From NCBI RefSeq assembly GCF_013364355.1, contig NZ_CP054931.1, positions 1,550,001-1,614,000 on the forward strand: a stretch of DNA of 64,000 nucleotides. The letters run 5' to 3'. Made by a program: the position numbers and the translations under genes. The notes beneath the pieces are model-generated. The model was not told the DNA's origin. It did not search any database and worked only from the letters and a program-made list of their open reading frames with translations. Numbering within the stretch: the first letter of the stretch is position 1; every line of letters starts with the position of its first letter. Shown one piece after another: positions 22,550-31,872 of this stretch. This stretch comes from Stenotrophomonas sp. NA06056. Lineage in GTDB: Bacteria > Pseudomonadota > Gammaproteobacteria > Xanthomonadales > Xanthomonadaceae.

Positions 22550-25012
22550 ATGCTCATCCGTCGTACCTCTCTGGCGGCGGCCGTTGCCGTTGCCACGCTC
22601 GGCCTGCTGGCCGCCGGCCCGGCGCTTGCCGACTATGCCAAGCCGCCCGAGCACCTGCTGAAGGTGCTCAAGGCCCCGCCGCCGCCAGCACCGAACATCG
22701 ATCCCAGCGGCCAGCGCCTGCTGCTGACCACCGCGCAGACCTATCCGTCCATCACCCGCGTGGCGCAGCCGTACCTGAAGCTGGCCGGTGTGCGCCTGGA
22801 GCCGAAGAACCGCAGCCGCCACGACACCCCTGGCGGGTACGGTATTCCGGCCTGCGTGGCCGACTTCACCCTGGTCGAGATCGTCAGCGGCAAGAGCACC
22901 AAGGTCAACCTGCCGCAGGGCTGCGCCACCGGCGCGCTGTGGTCGGCCGACGGCAGCCATTTCGCCTTCCAGAACGCGGTCGATACCAGCGTGCAGCTGT
23001 GGGTGGGTGACGCCGCCACCGGCCAGGTGAAGCAGGTGCCGAATGTGCAGCTGAACCCGATCTTCGGCTACACCGTGCAGTGGCTGGGCGGCAGCCAGCG
23101 CCTGCTGGTGAAGATGGTCCCCGCCAACCAGGGTCCGGCGCCGTCCAACGGTGGTGTGCCGACCGGTCCGGATGCGCAGGAATCGCTGGGCAGCAGCGGC
23201 GAGAGCAGCACTTATGAAGCCCGCGACACGCTGACCAGCGTGCATGACGAAACGCTGTTTGCCTACTACGGCGCCTCGCAACTGGCCGTGGTCGATACCG
23301 CCGCCGGCAGCGTGCGCCCGGTCGGGCAGCCGGCACTGTTCAACGAAGTCAGTGCCGCCCCCGATGGCGTGCACGTGCTGACCGAAACGATCAAGGCGCC
23401 GTACTCGCATGCGGTGACCTACCAGCGCTTCGCCAATGACGTGGCGGTGCTGGACGCCAGCAATGGCCGCAGCACGCCGATTGCCAGCCTGCCGCTGGCC
23501 GACCGCGTGCCGGTGCACGGCGTACCGGAAGGTCCGCGTGGCTTCGACTGGCGCGCCACCGACCCGGCCACCCTGATCTATGCCGAAGCGCTGGACAAGG
23601 GCGACTGGAAGGTCAGCGTGCCGCACCGCGACCGCGTGCTGACGCTGAAGGCACCGTTCACTGGCAAGCCGGTCGAGATCACCCGCACCGCGCAGCGCTT
23701 CGAAGGTTTCGCGTGGACCGCTGACCCGGCTGTGGCGTTCCAGTACGAGAACGACGAGAACCGTCACTGGATGCAGACCCGCATCGTCGATGTGGACCAG
23801 CCCAAGAAGGAAGGCCGTCTGCTGTGGGACATGTCCAGTGACGAGCTGTACGGCAACCCGGGCAACCTGGTTTACAAGCGTCTTCCCAATGGTGCACAGG
23901 TCGTGCGCCAGGAAGGCAACTTCGTGTTCCTCAGCGGCCGTGGCGCATCGCCACAGGGCGACCGTCCGTTCCTGGATCGCCTGGACCTGGGCTCGTTGAA
24001 GAGCGAGCGCCTGTTCCGCAGCAGTGCCGACGCCTACGAGCAGTTCCTCGGCTTCAGCAACGCGCCGGGCCGCTACCTGACGTGGCACCAGTCGGTGATC
24101 GATCCGCCGAATGCCTTCATCCGCCAGCAGGGTGAGGCGGTGGCCGATGCGAAGACCGGTGAGGCGCAGTTCGCGTCCACCGCGACCGCGTTGACCACGC
24201 TGGCCGACCCCACCCCGGAGGTGCGGAAGATCCAGAAACGCCTGGTGACCTACAAGCGCGCCGATGGCGTGGACCTGTCGTTCACCCTGTACACGCCGCC
24301 GGGCTACAAGGAAGGTCAGCGCGTGCCGGCGATCCTGTACGCGTACCCGGCCGACTTCGCCAACGCCGCACAGGCCGGCCAGGTATCCGGTTCGCAGCAG
24401 ACCTTCACCCGTCTGCAGCCGTACCGCCTGATGCTGCTGGCCGGTTACGCGATCATCGACAACGCCTCGTTCCCGATCGTGGGTGACCCGAAGAACGCCT
24501 ACGACACCTATCTGGAACAGCTGGAAGCCGACGCCAAGGCGGCGGTGGACAAGGCGGTGGAACTGGGCGTGGTCGACCGCAATCGCATCGGCGTGACCGG
24601 CCACAGCCATGGCGGCCTGATGACCGCCAACCTGATCGCCCACACGAATCTGTTCAAGGCCGGCGTGGCAACCAGTGGCTCGTACAACAAGACGTTCACC
24701 CCGTTCGGTTTCCAGAACGAACGCCGCTCGGTGTGGCAGGCGCAGGATGTGTACCTGAAGGCCTCGCCGTTCTTCTACGCCGACAAGATCAAGCTGCCGC
24801 TGCTGCTGGTCCACGGCGAGGACGATGCCAACCCGGGCACCGAGCCGTTCCAGTCGCGCAAGCTGTACCAGGCGATCCGTGGCAATGGCGGCACCACCCG
24901 CCTGGTGATGCTGCCGAACGAGCCGCACTGGTACACCGCGCTGGAGTCGAACGAACAGCTGGTCCATGAAATGCTCAACTGGTTCGATACTTACGTGAAG
25001 AACGCGAAGTGA
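22550..25012 (+). CDS. Secreted prolyl-oligopeptidase (S9) family peptidase
   Basis: 820 residues: signal peptide (ALA-DYAKPPEH), a beta-propeller of about 500 residues, then an alpha/beta-hydrolase domain. The catalytic triad is visible: Ser686 in GVTGHSHGGLM, Asp758/759 in VHGEDDANPGT and His793 in NEPHWY. It belongs to the S9 glutamyl-endopeptidase/aminopeptidase-like subgroup; exact specificity is uncertain. The gene stands alone between a hypothetical gene and a strong intrinsic terminator. Start at ATG 22550 follows GGGGATAAGG. Confidence 0.9.
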   Translation: MLIRRTSLAAAVAVATLGLLAAGPALADYAKPPEHLLKVLKAPPPPAPNIDPSGQRLLLTTAQTYPSITRVAQPYLKLAGVRLEPKNRSRHDTPGGYGIPACVADFTLVEIVSGKSTKVNLPQGCATGALWSADGSHFAFQNAVDTSVQLWVGDAATGQVKQVPNVQLNPIFGYTVQWLGGSQRLLVKMVPANQGPAPSNGGVPTGPDAQESLGSSGESSTYEARDTLTSVHDETLFAYYGASQLAVVDTAAGSVRPVGQPALFNEVSAAPDGVHVLTETIKAPYSHAVTYQRFANDVAVLDASNGRSTPIASLPLADRVPVHGVPEGPRGFDWRATDPATLIYAEALDKGDWKVSVPHRDRVLTLKAPFTGKPVEITRTAQRFEGFAWTADPAVAFQYENDENRHWMQTRIVDVDQPKKEGRLLWDMSSDELYGNPGNLVYKRLPNGAQVVRQEGNFVFLSGRGASPQGDRPFLDRLDLGSLKSERLFRSSADAYEQFLGFSNAPGRYLTWHQSVIDPPNAFIRQQGEAVADAKTGEAQFASTATALTTLADPTPEVRKIQKRLVTYKRADGVDLSFTLYTPPGYKEGQRVPAILYAYPADFANAAQAGQVSGSQQTFTRLQPYRLMLLAGYAIIDNASFPIVGDPKNAYDTYLEQLEADAKAAVDKAVELGVVDRNRIGVTGHSHGGLMTANLIAHTNLFKAGVATSGSYNKTFTPFGFQNERRSVWQAQDVYLKASPFFYADKIKLPLLLVHGEDDANPGTEPFQSRKLYQAIRGNGGTTRLVMLPNEPHWYTALESNEQLVHEMLNWFDTYVKNAK

Positions 25013-25020
25013 TCCGGAAA

Positions 25021-25045
25021 GGCCGCCCTTCGGGGCGGCCTTTTT
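25021..25045 (+). terminator. Rho-independent terminator after the S9 peptidase gene
   Basis: 8-bp GC stem GGCCGCCC / GGGCGGCC with a TTCG tetraloop, followed by TTTTT; flanking AAA before the stem. Classic intrinsic terminator, eight bases after the stop. Confidence 0.92.
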
Positions 25046-25167
25046 GATTCTGGCGCCCTGTCCAGGTATCCCCCTGTGCGTGTTGCGTAACCATCTGTGA
25101 TGCAGGCGCGAACCGGCCACAAAGCTGCGGTACGCTGCGAATCTGATGTCCGCTACGGGTTCGCTCC

Positions 25168-25491
25168 ATGAAGGCCTTCATCCTCGCCGTATCGCTGTCG
25201 ATGTCCGTTGTCCCGGTCGCTGCATTGGGCCAGCCGCTGCCCGGTGAGCTGGCTGCGCTGGGCATCACCCCCGGCATGCCCTATACCAAGGCCAAGCGGC
25301 TGCTTGATGCCGCAGGATGGCAGGCGAGCCCGCCACGCGACGCGCCCGAAGCACTGGAGGGCTTCCCGGAAGTCGGCTGCCAGAAGGGCGGCAGCAACTG
25401 CAGCAGTACCTTCGCCAAGGATGGGCAGCAGGTCGCTATGCAGGTGGGAACCACGCTGGCGGGTCAGCCCTTCGTGCAGGGCGGTCGCTGA
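25168..25491 (+). CDS. Small exported protein of unknown function
   Basis: 107 residues; signal peptide through VAALGQ (residues 1-22), then LGITPGMPYTKAKRLLDAAGW and GCQKGGSNCSSTFAKDGQ with two Cys that could pair. The GI.PGM.Y..A...L...GW pattern recurs in uncharacterised secreted proteins of Gammaproteobacteria. It is a lone gene, convergent with the next on the minus strand 13 bases away. Confidence 0.75.
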   Translation: MKAFILAVSLSMSVVPVAALGQPLPGELAALGITPGMPYTKAKRLLDAAGWQASPPRDAPEALEGFPEVGCQKGGSNCSSTFAKDGQQVAMQVGTTLAGQPFVQGGR

Positions 25492-25504
25492 GCGCGACGC
25501 GCGC

Positions 25505-26488
25505 TTATCCCAGCGGGAGGTTCTCCAGCGCACGCGACATCCGATCATGCAGGTCGCGTACGCGTTCGGCCTTGGCATCCACACGACGCTCGTCGCCAAA
25601 ACTGCGGACATAGGCGCATGCGGCGAAACCGGCACTTTCCCTTTCGTATTCGGCAATCCACGCCAGGCGGTCGGGGTTGCTGGCCTGCTCGGCCGACCAG
25701 GCCGCCACCGGCGGACGGATGCGGGCGATGATGCCAAGCCGCCACGGTTTGGGTGTCAGCCGCGCACGGAAGCAATGCTGCAGTGTGCACATGCGTGCAT
25801 ACAACGCGTCGGTACCCAACGCCTTGAAGAAGGCATGCACCTGCGCATCCTGTGGTTCGAATGTGGCGTGCATTGCCAGCACGCGCAGCCCGGCTGGGGT
25901 GCGGTAGGCACGCAGATGCCAGTCGGGGTGACGCGCGACGAACGCCTGCACGCCCTGCAGCGCAATGCCTTCGGCGCCACCGGAGCGGGCGAGCCGGCGC
26001 TTGCGCCGCTGCGACATGATCGCGTTGACCAGGACCATGGCGATACCGCCGGCCCCCAGGCCGATGTTGAAGTTGCCCAAGGCCCCACCGATCAGTGCAC
26101 CGGCCGCCAGCAGCCCCACTGCACCGAGCAGCGGCAAGGCACAGCCTGACGGGGTGGGTACGTGGTCGATATCGGCAAACAGCACATCGGGGGTATTCAG
26201 GCACAGCGCGCCGTAGCTGTTGCGGGTGACGATGACATCATCGCTGCGTTGCACGATCTGCTCGCGGATCGGGATGCCGTCGACACCGTAGTTGGTCCGT
26301 CGCTCGCGACGCGGCACGGTCTGGCCGCTGAGGATGGCATCGAGCGCTTCGCGTGCACGCGCATCGGCATGGGCCTGTGCCGCCTCGGGGCCGTCGTCGG
26401 ACCAGCCGAATCGGCGAACCACCACCGGCCGGCCCCGGTACCTGTCCTGCAGGCGGGCTTCGGCCCAGTACGCTGGCACGATCATCAT
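25505..26488 (-). CDS. Hypothetical membrane protein
   Basis: About 327 residues from ATG 26488 (AGGGGAAG seven bases upstream); the frame extends to 26572 without a better site. The N-terminal ~130 residues are soluble (AYWAEARLQDRYRGRPVVVRRFGWS), then two hydrophobic segments around residues 115-155 (LLGAVGLLAAGALIGGALG and GAGGIAMVLVNAIM), then a soluble C-terminal half including HAFFKALGTDALYARMC. Its overall layout suggests a membrane-anchored cytoplasmic protein. I do not recognise the family. It is divergent from the metalloprotease gene. Confidence 0.75.
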   Translation of the reverse strand: MMIVPAYWAEARLQDRYRGRPVVVRRFGWSDDGPEAAQAHADARAREALDAILSGQTVPRRERRTNYGVDGIPIREQIVQRSDDVIVTRNSYGALCLNTPDVLFADIDHVPTPSGCALPLLGAVGLLAAGALIGGALGNFNIGLGAGGIAMVLVNAIMSQRRKRRLARSGGAEGIALQGVQAFVARHPDWHLRAYRTPAGLRVLAMHATFEPQDAQVHAFFKALGTDALYARMCTLQHCFRARLTPKPWRLGIIARIRPPVAAWSAEQASNPDRLAWIAEYERESAGFAACAYVRSFGDERRVDAKAERVRDLHDRMSRALENLPLG

Positions 26489-26628
26489 CCTGTCTTCCCC
26501 TTGCTTCCATGGCCGCCGGTCGCCGGGAGTCTGGCACAGGAGAGGAGGGGGTTGCACGATACGGCAGCGCATGCGCTGCCACAGTGATAGATTGCGCGCT
26601 TCGCGTGCACTCCACCAAGGACGGGGCC

Positions 26629-27588
26629 ATGTTCGTGTTGTTGCGTTGCCTGCTTGCCCTGGCCCTCGGCGGGTCGATCGCGACGTCCCAGGCGGCGGTG
26701 TCGGGACCAGAAATACTGATTACCGATGCCACCCGCTTCTACGCGTTGTATGAGTCGGCTGGCGGCAAACCCAGCGTGGCCCAGCTGGAGCAGTATCTGG
26801 CACAGGGCACGCCGAGCCTGGCGCAGTTTGCGAAGCTGCGCCGGGTGACCGCCGAGCGCATGGCCGAAGCGATGGCGCGCGAACCTGCGGTGTATGCCAA
26901 TGGACGGACCTGCCTGGCGGAACTGCCCGCAGTCCGGCAGCGACTGGTGCAGGTGTTTGCCAACCTGCAGGCAATCTACCCGCAGGCGAAGTTTCCGCCG
27001 GTGGCGATCGTGGTGGGGCGCGGCAAGCCGGTTGGCATGACGTATCCCGACGGGGTGGTGATCGGCCTGGAAGCGCTGTGCGCGGCAGATTTCATGAGCG
27101 CGAACGCGCAGGATCGCTTCGTACACGTCATCGCGCATGAGTACGTGCATATCCAGCAGACCGGCGTGAGCGAGTACGAACCGGGCGACCCACAGGCGAC
27201 GGTGTTGCGTGAGTCGCTGGGCGAAGGTATCGCCGAGTTCATCGCCGAGCTGATTTCCGGCGACGTCGGCAATGGTCGGCACGCTGGATGGACGCGGGGC
27301 AGGGAAGTGCATATCGAAAGCGCGTTCGCGCTGGATATGGATAACACCGATCTTAAGCCCTGGCTGTACAACTACACGCCGGGTTCGAAGGAACCCTACG
27401 ACCTGGGCTACTGGGTGGGCTATCGCATCGCCAAGGCGTATTACCTGCAGGCCGACAACAAGCGCGATGCGGTGCGGGCGCTGATCCAGCAGGACAACCC
27501 GAAGACGATCCTGGAGGCCAGCGGCTGGACGCCGGGCATGTGGATGCCGGCCAAGGTGACGGGCGTGGCGGCGAGGGCTGCCCGATGA
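26629..27588 (+). CDS. Exported HExxH zinc protease, DUF2268-like
   Basis: 319 residues from ATG 26629. The signal peptide ends SQAAV. The zincin motif VIAHEYVHIQQ gives His170, Glu171 and His174; the downstream GEGIAEFIAEL offers a third Glu ligand, as in DUF2268 predicted Zn-dependent proteases. The C-terminal part PYDLGYWVGYRIAKAYY is also typical. Substrate unknown. An upstream open frame to 26353 is antisense to the preceding gene and is rejected. Confidence 0.82.
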   Translation: MFVLLRCLLALALGGSIATSQAAVSGPEILITDATRFYALYESAGGKPSVAQLEQYLAQGTPSLAQFAKLRRVTAERMAEAMAREPAVYANGRTCLAELPAVRQRLVQVFANLQAIYPQAKFPPVAIVVGRGKPVGMTYPDGVVIGLEALCAADFMSANAQDRFVHVIAHEYVHIQQTGVSEYEPGDPQATVLRESLGEGIAEFIAELISGDVGNGRHAGWTRGREVHIESAFALDMDNTDLKPWLYNYTPGSKEPYDLGYWVGYRIAKAYYLQADNKRDAVRALIQQDNPKTILEASGWTPGMWMPAKVTGVAARAAR

Positions 27589-27641
27589 TCTGTTCCATAG
27601 GAAAGAAACCATGATCGCAGGAACGTGGAAGGATACTGCCC

Positions 27642-28421
27642 ATGCACCAATTTGATCCGAATGAAAATCCATTCGTGGATGACCTCCTGCGCCTGCTTGA
27701 CTCGGCGAGGGGGCGGTTCTCCCAGGGGCACATGCGCGCGCTGGCCCGGGTCTATGTTTCAAGGTTGTATGGCGTGGATCCAGCTGGCTTCCTGCAGGAC
27801 TTGCGCGGACAGTCGGAAGCTCCAGTGCGCTGCAGTATCCGTGTGATGCTGGATGGGGATGACCTGTCGATACGCGAGGTTGGCGGGTGGATTCGCCAAG
27901 AGCACGTGCGTGATTCTCCGCCGGACCGCACACGATTGATTCTTGTCCATGTCGGTACCGAAGGTGTGACAGAGCTCTTCAGCGGTCGACGCCACGTGTT
28001 GCGCCAACAGCTGCGTGAACTGGCCATTCGCCTTGGGATCGAATCCCACCGTGTCTTGCGGTCATGGATCCGCCATCCCGCGCTGTCCGCTGTGTTGGAC
28101 CTTGTCGCTGATGAAGAGGGACGTGTTGTACCGCTCGATGGTGCTGCGGCGCGGGACGCCTACTGGCGCGATGACTCTGACGAAGATGTGGGCGCTTGGG
28201 AGCATCACGAGTACGATCCTCCGCGTGCCGACACAGACGACGGTCGAGGTCGCCACGGAGGTTCCGGCGGCGGACGCGGTGGAGACGGCGAAGGTCCGCG
28301 AGGCCCCGACGATCGCGGTGAACCGGCGTCGGGTCGGGGCGGCGTGATGGAAGTGCTTGACCACCCGATTCTGTTTTCAGCCGATCCACTGCTGTTGTCC
28401 AACATCCTGGGGGATCTGTGA
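27642..28421 (+). CDS. Unrecognised 259-residue protein, first gene of a coupled pair
   Basis: Cytoplasmic by appearance (no signal peptide). Residues 1-165 look globular (PFVDDLLRLLDSARGRFSQGHMRALARVYV region, then a beta-rich stretch with VRCSIRVMLDGDDLSIREVGGW and LILVHVGTEGVTELFSG). Residues about 185-230 are a low-complexity Gly/Arg/Asp linker, and the last 25 residues are hydrophobic (VLDHPILFSADPLLLSNILG). AAGGA lies eight bases before the start. Its TGA overlaps the next ATG by one base. I recognise no family. Codon use looks less GC-biased than in neighbours, and with the following FAD protein it may be a horizontally acquired unit. Confidence 0.75.
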   Translation: MHQFDPNENPFVDDLLRLLDSARGRFSQGHMRALARVYVSRLYGVDPAGFLQDLRGQSEAPVRCSIRVMLDGDDLSIREVGGWIRQEHVRDSPPDRTRLILVHVGTEGVTELFSGRRHVLRQQLRELAIRLGIESHRVLRSWIRHPALSAVLDLVADEEGRVVPLDGAAARDAYWRDDSDEDVGAWEHHEYDPPRADTDDGRGRHGGSGGGRGGDGEGPRGPDDRGEPASGRGGVMEVLDHPILFSADPLLLSNILGDL

Positions 28422-29992
28422 TGAGCACGGTCATCTCTGCTTCTGAACCTGATGATGCGCTGGATGTGCTGACCTTGCTTTCGCTGAAGATCGCGCCGCG
28501 GCAGTTCGACTTGAGCTATCGGTTCTCCAACATCAGCATCCGTGACCAGATCGTGCGAGCACAGATGCTTATCCAGCAGCTTAAACAGCTCGGTGCAGTG
28601 GGTGCTGATGCGGACAGGTCTGATCCACGCCCGTCATTCGATCTGCTGATCTGCGGCGCCGGTGCGGCGGGTCTGGCTGCGGCGCTGGAAGCGGAGCGGC
28701 TGGGTCTGCGCTTCGTCCTCATGGATACCGATGCCCGGGCGGGAGTGGGGGGTGTGCTGCGTTCCCCTGCTGCCAGGTACGTCAGTGCGGCCATGTACGA
28801 ATGGCCGCACAGCAACCATGAAAACCACCGTTATCCGCTCCGCTCGACCGCATTCGGCGTTTCGAAAGTAGCACTGCAGCTGGACATGGTCGCGCCCTTG
28901 CAGGCAGCGCAGGTTGGCAGTGCAATCAATGCTGCCTACAACACGGAAGTGACGAACTGGACCCAGCGTGCGTTGAACTGGGGCGCGCAATCCTACGTCC
29001 GCGGCGAGTCGTGCTTCGTGCGGGATGCAAAGCTTGAATCGTGGTCCAAAAGGCGCCTGCAGGAGATGACCAGCAGTCGGGTGAGCGTGCACGGCCTACC
29101 GCTGAAATTTCGCTCGCTTCCCGCTCTGTGCGTGACGTCTGGAGGGAGGACGGAGGCGCACCGCTTCCGCTTCGTGGTCTACGCCATGGGCTATGCGAAA
29201 GAGAAGAACCAGTACGCGGATGGAAAGGATTGCCCAGTCGCCTACTCGAATGCCGGATTCTGGGAGTGCGACAAGATTCTGCAGCCTTCGCTGGGGTTCA
29301 CGCACTCCCCGCGGGTTGCGATTCTGGGTTCTGGTGACGGCGCTTTGCAGGATGCCTTGCGGTGCCTGTTGAAGGCCGATCATCCGCTTCACGCTTGGAA
29401 CAAGATCATTGCCAACCCGGCGGTAGCCGCGTCCGTCGAGATAAGCCAGGCGCTGCGTGAGCTGGCAACATTCGACATGCATGCGACGGTGGCAGCCACA
29501 TGGAGTGCCTCGCCCCGGCTCTTCAAGCGCTTGGACCTTCGCTTTGCCAAGGTCGCAAAGAAGTTGCTGGCGTCAGCCGCAGTGGGCGCAGCTGTTGCCT
29601 CGGCCGTGCTGGGGATGCTTCGATCCGATGTCAAGGAAGTGGTGTTGATCACCCACTCAGGATATTTCAGCAAGGCATACGCGCTGAACCGTTTTCTGGT
29701 GATCCTTCTGTACATGGTGTTGAAGAACACCGCGGCAGGTAGCGCACCTGGTCTGCTTTTCAGGCGTGGACCTGTGAAGAATTTCAGCGTCGCCGGACAT
29801 GCCATGATGCAACGCGGCGGGACGCTGCAGCTTACCTCGGGCAACGAGAAATTCGACCTGATCATCATCAGAGGCGGATTGAAAACGGATACGCTCGATG
29901 CGTTCCCGCATAGAGTTGGCCTGACAGGACGCGATACGGGACGTGCCGGACTTGGACGTGTTCCGCTTCCGATCCGTCCGCCGCTACTCTGA
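28421..29992 (+). CDS. FAD/NAD(P)-binding oxidoreductase-like protein, second gene of the pair
   Basis: 523 residues. After a 70-residue N-terminal extension comes a dinucleotide-binding Rossmann motif, LLICGAGAAGLAAAL (about residue 76), with VLMDTDARAGVGG beyond it. A second nucleotide-binding-like turn, VAILGSGDGALQDAL, is near residue 298. Unusual features are two hydrophobic stretches at about 380-400 (LASAAVGAAVASAVLG) and 420-436 (LNRFLVILLYMVL), so it may be membrane-associated. The partner gene overlaps its start; ATG 28421 is preferred over GTG 28418. No substrate can be assigned; related flavin proteins include lysine/ornithine-monooxygenase-like enzymes, but the match is only the fold. 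Confidence 0.75.
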   Translation: MSTVISASEPDDALDVLTLLSLKIAPRQFDLSYRFSNISIRDQIVRAQMLIQQLKQLGAVGADADRSDPRPSFDLLICGAGAAGLAAALEAERLGLRFVLMDTDARAGVGGVLRSPAARYVSAAMYEWPHSNHENHRYPLRSTAFGVSKVALQLDMVAPLQAAQVGSAINAAYNTEVTNWTQRALNWGAQSYVRGESCFVRDAKLESWSKRRLQEMTSSRVSVHGLPLKFRSLPALCVTSGGRTEAHRFRFVVYAMGYAKEKNQYADGKDCPVAYSNAGFWECDKILQPSLGFTHSPRVAILGSGDGALQDALRCLLKADHPLHAWNKIIANPAVAASVEISQALRELATFDMHATVAATWSASPRLFKRLDLRFAKVAKKLLASAAVGAAVASAVLGMLRSDVKEVVLITHSGYFSKAYALNRFLVILLYMVLKNTAAGSAPGLLFRRGPVKNFSVAGHAMMQRGGTLQLTSGNEKFDLIIIRGGLKTDTLDAFPHRVGLTGRDTGRAGLGRVPLPIRPPLL

Positions 29993-30002
29993 AGGAGAAT
30001 TC

Positions 30003-30794
30003 ATGATGGGAATTGGGAAGTATCTGGGGTTTCTGCTTGGCCTGCTTGTCGCCAGCGGCGGTGTTCGTGCAGATCAAGGTGCTGCTGTGTCGAGGTTGCT
30101 GGTGACACCTGTCGATCAACTCAGCAGGGATGAGGTGAGCTATCTGCAGCGAACCGTCGCTGATTTCGCGCAACTGCAGAAGTACCGCGCCGCCAACACC
30201 GCACTGCCAGCGCCACGGGGCGGCCACCCACGCGTGGTGTTTTTCGGCGATTCGATCACCGAAGGCTGGGGCGCGGACGGCAGCAGTACCTTCTTCCCAG
30301 GCAAGGGCTACATCAATCGTGGCATCAGCGGGCAGACCACCGCACAGATGCTGGTGCGCTTTTCGCAGGATGTGCTGGCGCTGCGCCCGAACGTGGTAGT
30401 GATACTGGCCGGCACCAATGACATCGCCGGCAATACCGGCCCGGCGACGCAGGCGATGATCGAGGACAACCTGCAGGCCATGCTGGACCTGGCGAAAGCG
30501 CATGGCATTGCGGTGGTGCTGGCGTCGGTGTTGCCGGTCAGCGAGTACCCGTGGATGCCGGGCATCGCACCTGCGCCCAAGGTGCGTGCATTGAATGCCG
30601 CGCTGAAGCGCGAAGCCGATGCACGGGGTCTGGTCTATCTGGACTATTACGCGGCGATGGCCAACCGTGCCGGTGGGCTGGATGCGCAGTTGGCAACCGA
30701 TGGCGTGCACCCGACGGCGAGGGGCTATGCGCTGATGGCACCGCTGGCCGAGGCCGCGATCAAGCGCGCGCAGGCGAACGTGCCCAAGCGCTGA
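30003..30794 (+). CDS. Secreted SGNH/GDSL-type hydrolase
   Basis: 263 residues. A signal peptide (GVRA-DQG) is followed by about 60 linker residues and then the four SGNH blocks: VFFGDSITEGWG (catalytic Ser), INRGISGQTT (Gly), LAGTNDI (Asn), and TDGVHPTARGY (Asp and His). Such enzymes hydrolyse esters, including acetylated polysaccharides or lipids; this one's substrate is unknown. GAAGGAG five bases before ATG 30003 decides the start over the upstream frame from 29943, which overlaps the FAD gene. SMAG hairpins follow. Confidence 0.9.
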   Translation: MMGIGKYLGFLLGLLVASGGVRADQGAAVSRLLVTPVDQLSRDEVSYLQRTVADFAQLQKYRAANTALPAPRGGHPRVVFFGDSITEGWGADGSSTFFPGKGYINRGISGQTTAQMLVRFSQDVLALRPNVVVILAGTNDIAGNTGPATQAMIEDNLQAMLDLAKAHGIAVVLASVLPVSEYPWMPGIAPAPKVRALNAALKREADARGLVYLDYYAAMANRAGGLDAQLATDGVHPTARGYALMAPLAEAAIKRAQANVPKR

Positions 30795-30803
30795 GCCTGG
30801 CTC

Positions 30804-30871
30804 GTGCCGGCCGCTGGCCGGTAACCTGTTCGGCATGCACATGGAGGTTGCCGGCCAGCGGCCGGCACTAC
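30804..30871. repeat. Inverted pair of SMAG/REP palindromes
   Basis: GTGCCGGCC-GCT-GGCCGG at 30804-30821 and TGCCGGCC-AGC-GGCCGGCA-CTAC at 30849-30871 (minus-oriented GTAG header). The pair can form a long hairpin and lies between convergent genes; the second overlaps the 3' end of the LysR gene by four bases. Confidence 0.85.
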
Positions 30872-31728
30872 CCGATCGGAAGCTCGACCAGCAGCCACTC
30901 ACAGAACCGCATCACCAGCGGATCGCGGGCGCTGTCCTCATGCAGCAACCAACTCCAGCGCGGTCCTCGTACATAGGCCTCGTCCAGCGGCTGCAGCAGG
31001 CCCTGCGCGCGCGCGGGTGCGGCCAATAGTTCGCTGACCAGTGCGATGCCCAGGCCCTGGCACGCGGCATCCAGCAGTTGTCCTGGCTCGGAGAAATTCA
31101 GGCCTTCGCGCTGCTGGCCGACGTCGGCGCCGCCCTGCACCTGCCACTGGCTCCAGTCCATCTCGCGCTCGCCGTGCAGGGTGCTGCGCTCGGCAACAGG
31201 TAGCGCCAGCACACCGGGGTGGCAGGCCGGATACAGGCGGTCCTGCAGCAGCACGCGATGCTCGCAATGCGCCTGTGCCTGCAGATCATCGCGAACGCTG
31301 ATGTCCAGCGTCTGTGCGGTCATGTCCGGTGCCTCTTCGCTGGTCAACAGCCACAGGTCGGCCTGCGGATGCTGGCGGCGGAAGTCGCCCAGCCGCGGTA
31401 CCAGCCAGTGGCGCGCGAAGGCGGGGCTGGTGTTGACGATCAGTTGATTCGGCTTGCGGTACTGGTCGAGCCGGCGGATGCCACTGGCCAGCTGCCGCAG
31501 CAGCGACTGCGTGGTTTCCAGCAGGTCGATGCCTGCATCGGTCAGGGTTACGCTGCGGCCCTGGCGGAAGAACAACGGCTGTTCCAGGGAGTCTTCCAGC
31601 CCGCGGATCTGCTGGCTGATGGCAGACTGACTGAGGTGCAGTTCTTCGGCGGCACGATGGAAGCTGCCGAGCCGAGCGGCAGCCTCGAAGCCGCGCAGGG
31701 CGTTCAGTGGGGGCCAATGCTTGAGCAT
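30868..31728 (-). CDS. LysR-family (GcvA-like) transcriptional regulator
   Basis: 286 residues; helix-turn-helix ARLGSFHRAAEELHLSQSAISQQIRGLE (residues about 18-45) in the GcvA/AmpR branch with LNALRGFEAAARLGS at the start, then an effector domain beginning LIVNTSPAFA. Divergent from the agmatine deiminase-like gene 144 bases away and probably its regulator. The ribosome site is poor (CAGGCTT). The stop region overlaps a SMAG palindrome. Confidence 0.92.
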   Translation of the reverse strand: MLKHWPPLNALRGFEAAARLGSFHRAAEELHLSQSAISQQIRGLEDSLEQPLFFRQGRSVTLTDAGIDLLETTQSLLRQLASGIRRLDQYRKPNQLIVNTSPAFARHWLVPRLGDFRRQHPQADLWLLTSEEAPDMTAQTLDISVRDDLQAQAHCEHRVLLQDRLYPACHPGVLALPVAERSTLHGEREMDWSQWQVQGGADVGQQREGLNFSEPGQLLDAACQGLGIALVSELLAAPARAQGLLQPLDEAYVRGPRWSWLLHEDSARDPLVMRFCEWLLVELPIG

Positions 31729-31872
31729 AATTGATAAGCCTGGCTGATCATTTTTCCGCTGAATCTATCGTTTGTTCTTGTCAATCTGCAAGTGCAGCAT
31801 GGGCTTGTCGCGCATCAGCCGGTGCGCCTGAACCGATCAGCTGGACTTCACGGTCCGCCTCTGGAGCCTGTC

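Noticed and set aside
22358..25120. A 920-codon leftward frame opposite the S9 peptidase gene
   Set aside because: Antisense to a gene with an intact catalytic triad and signal peptide; no family features.
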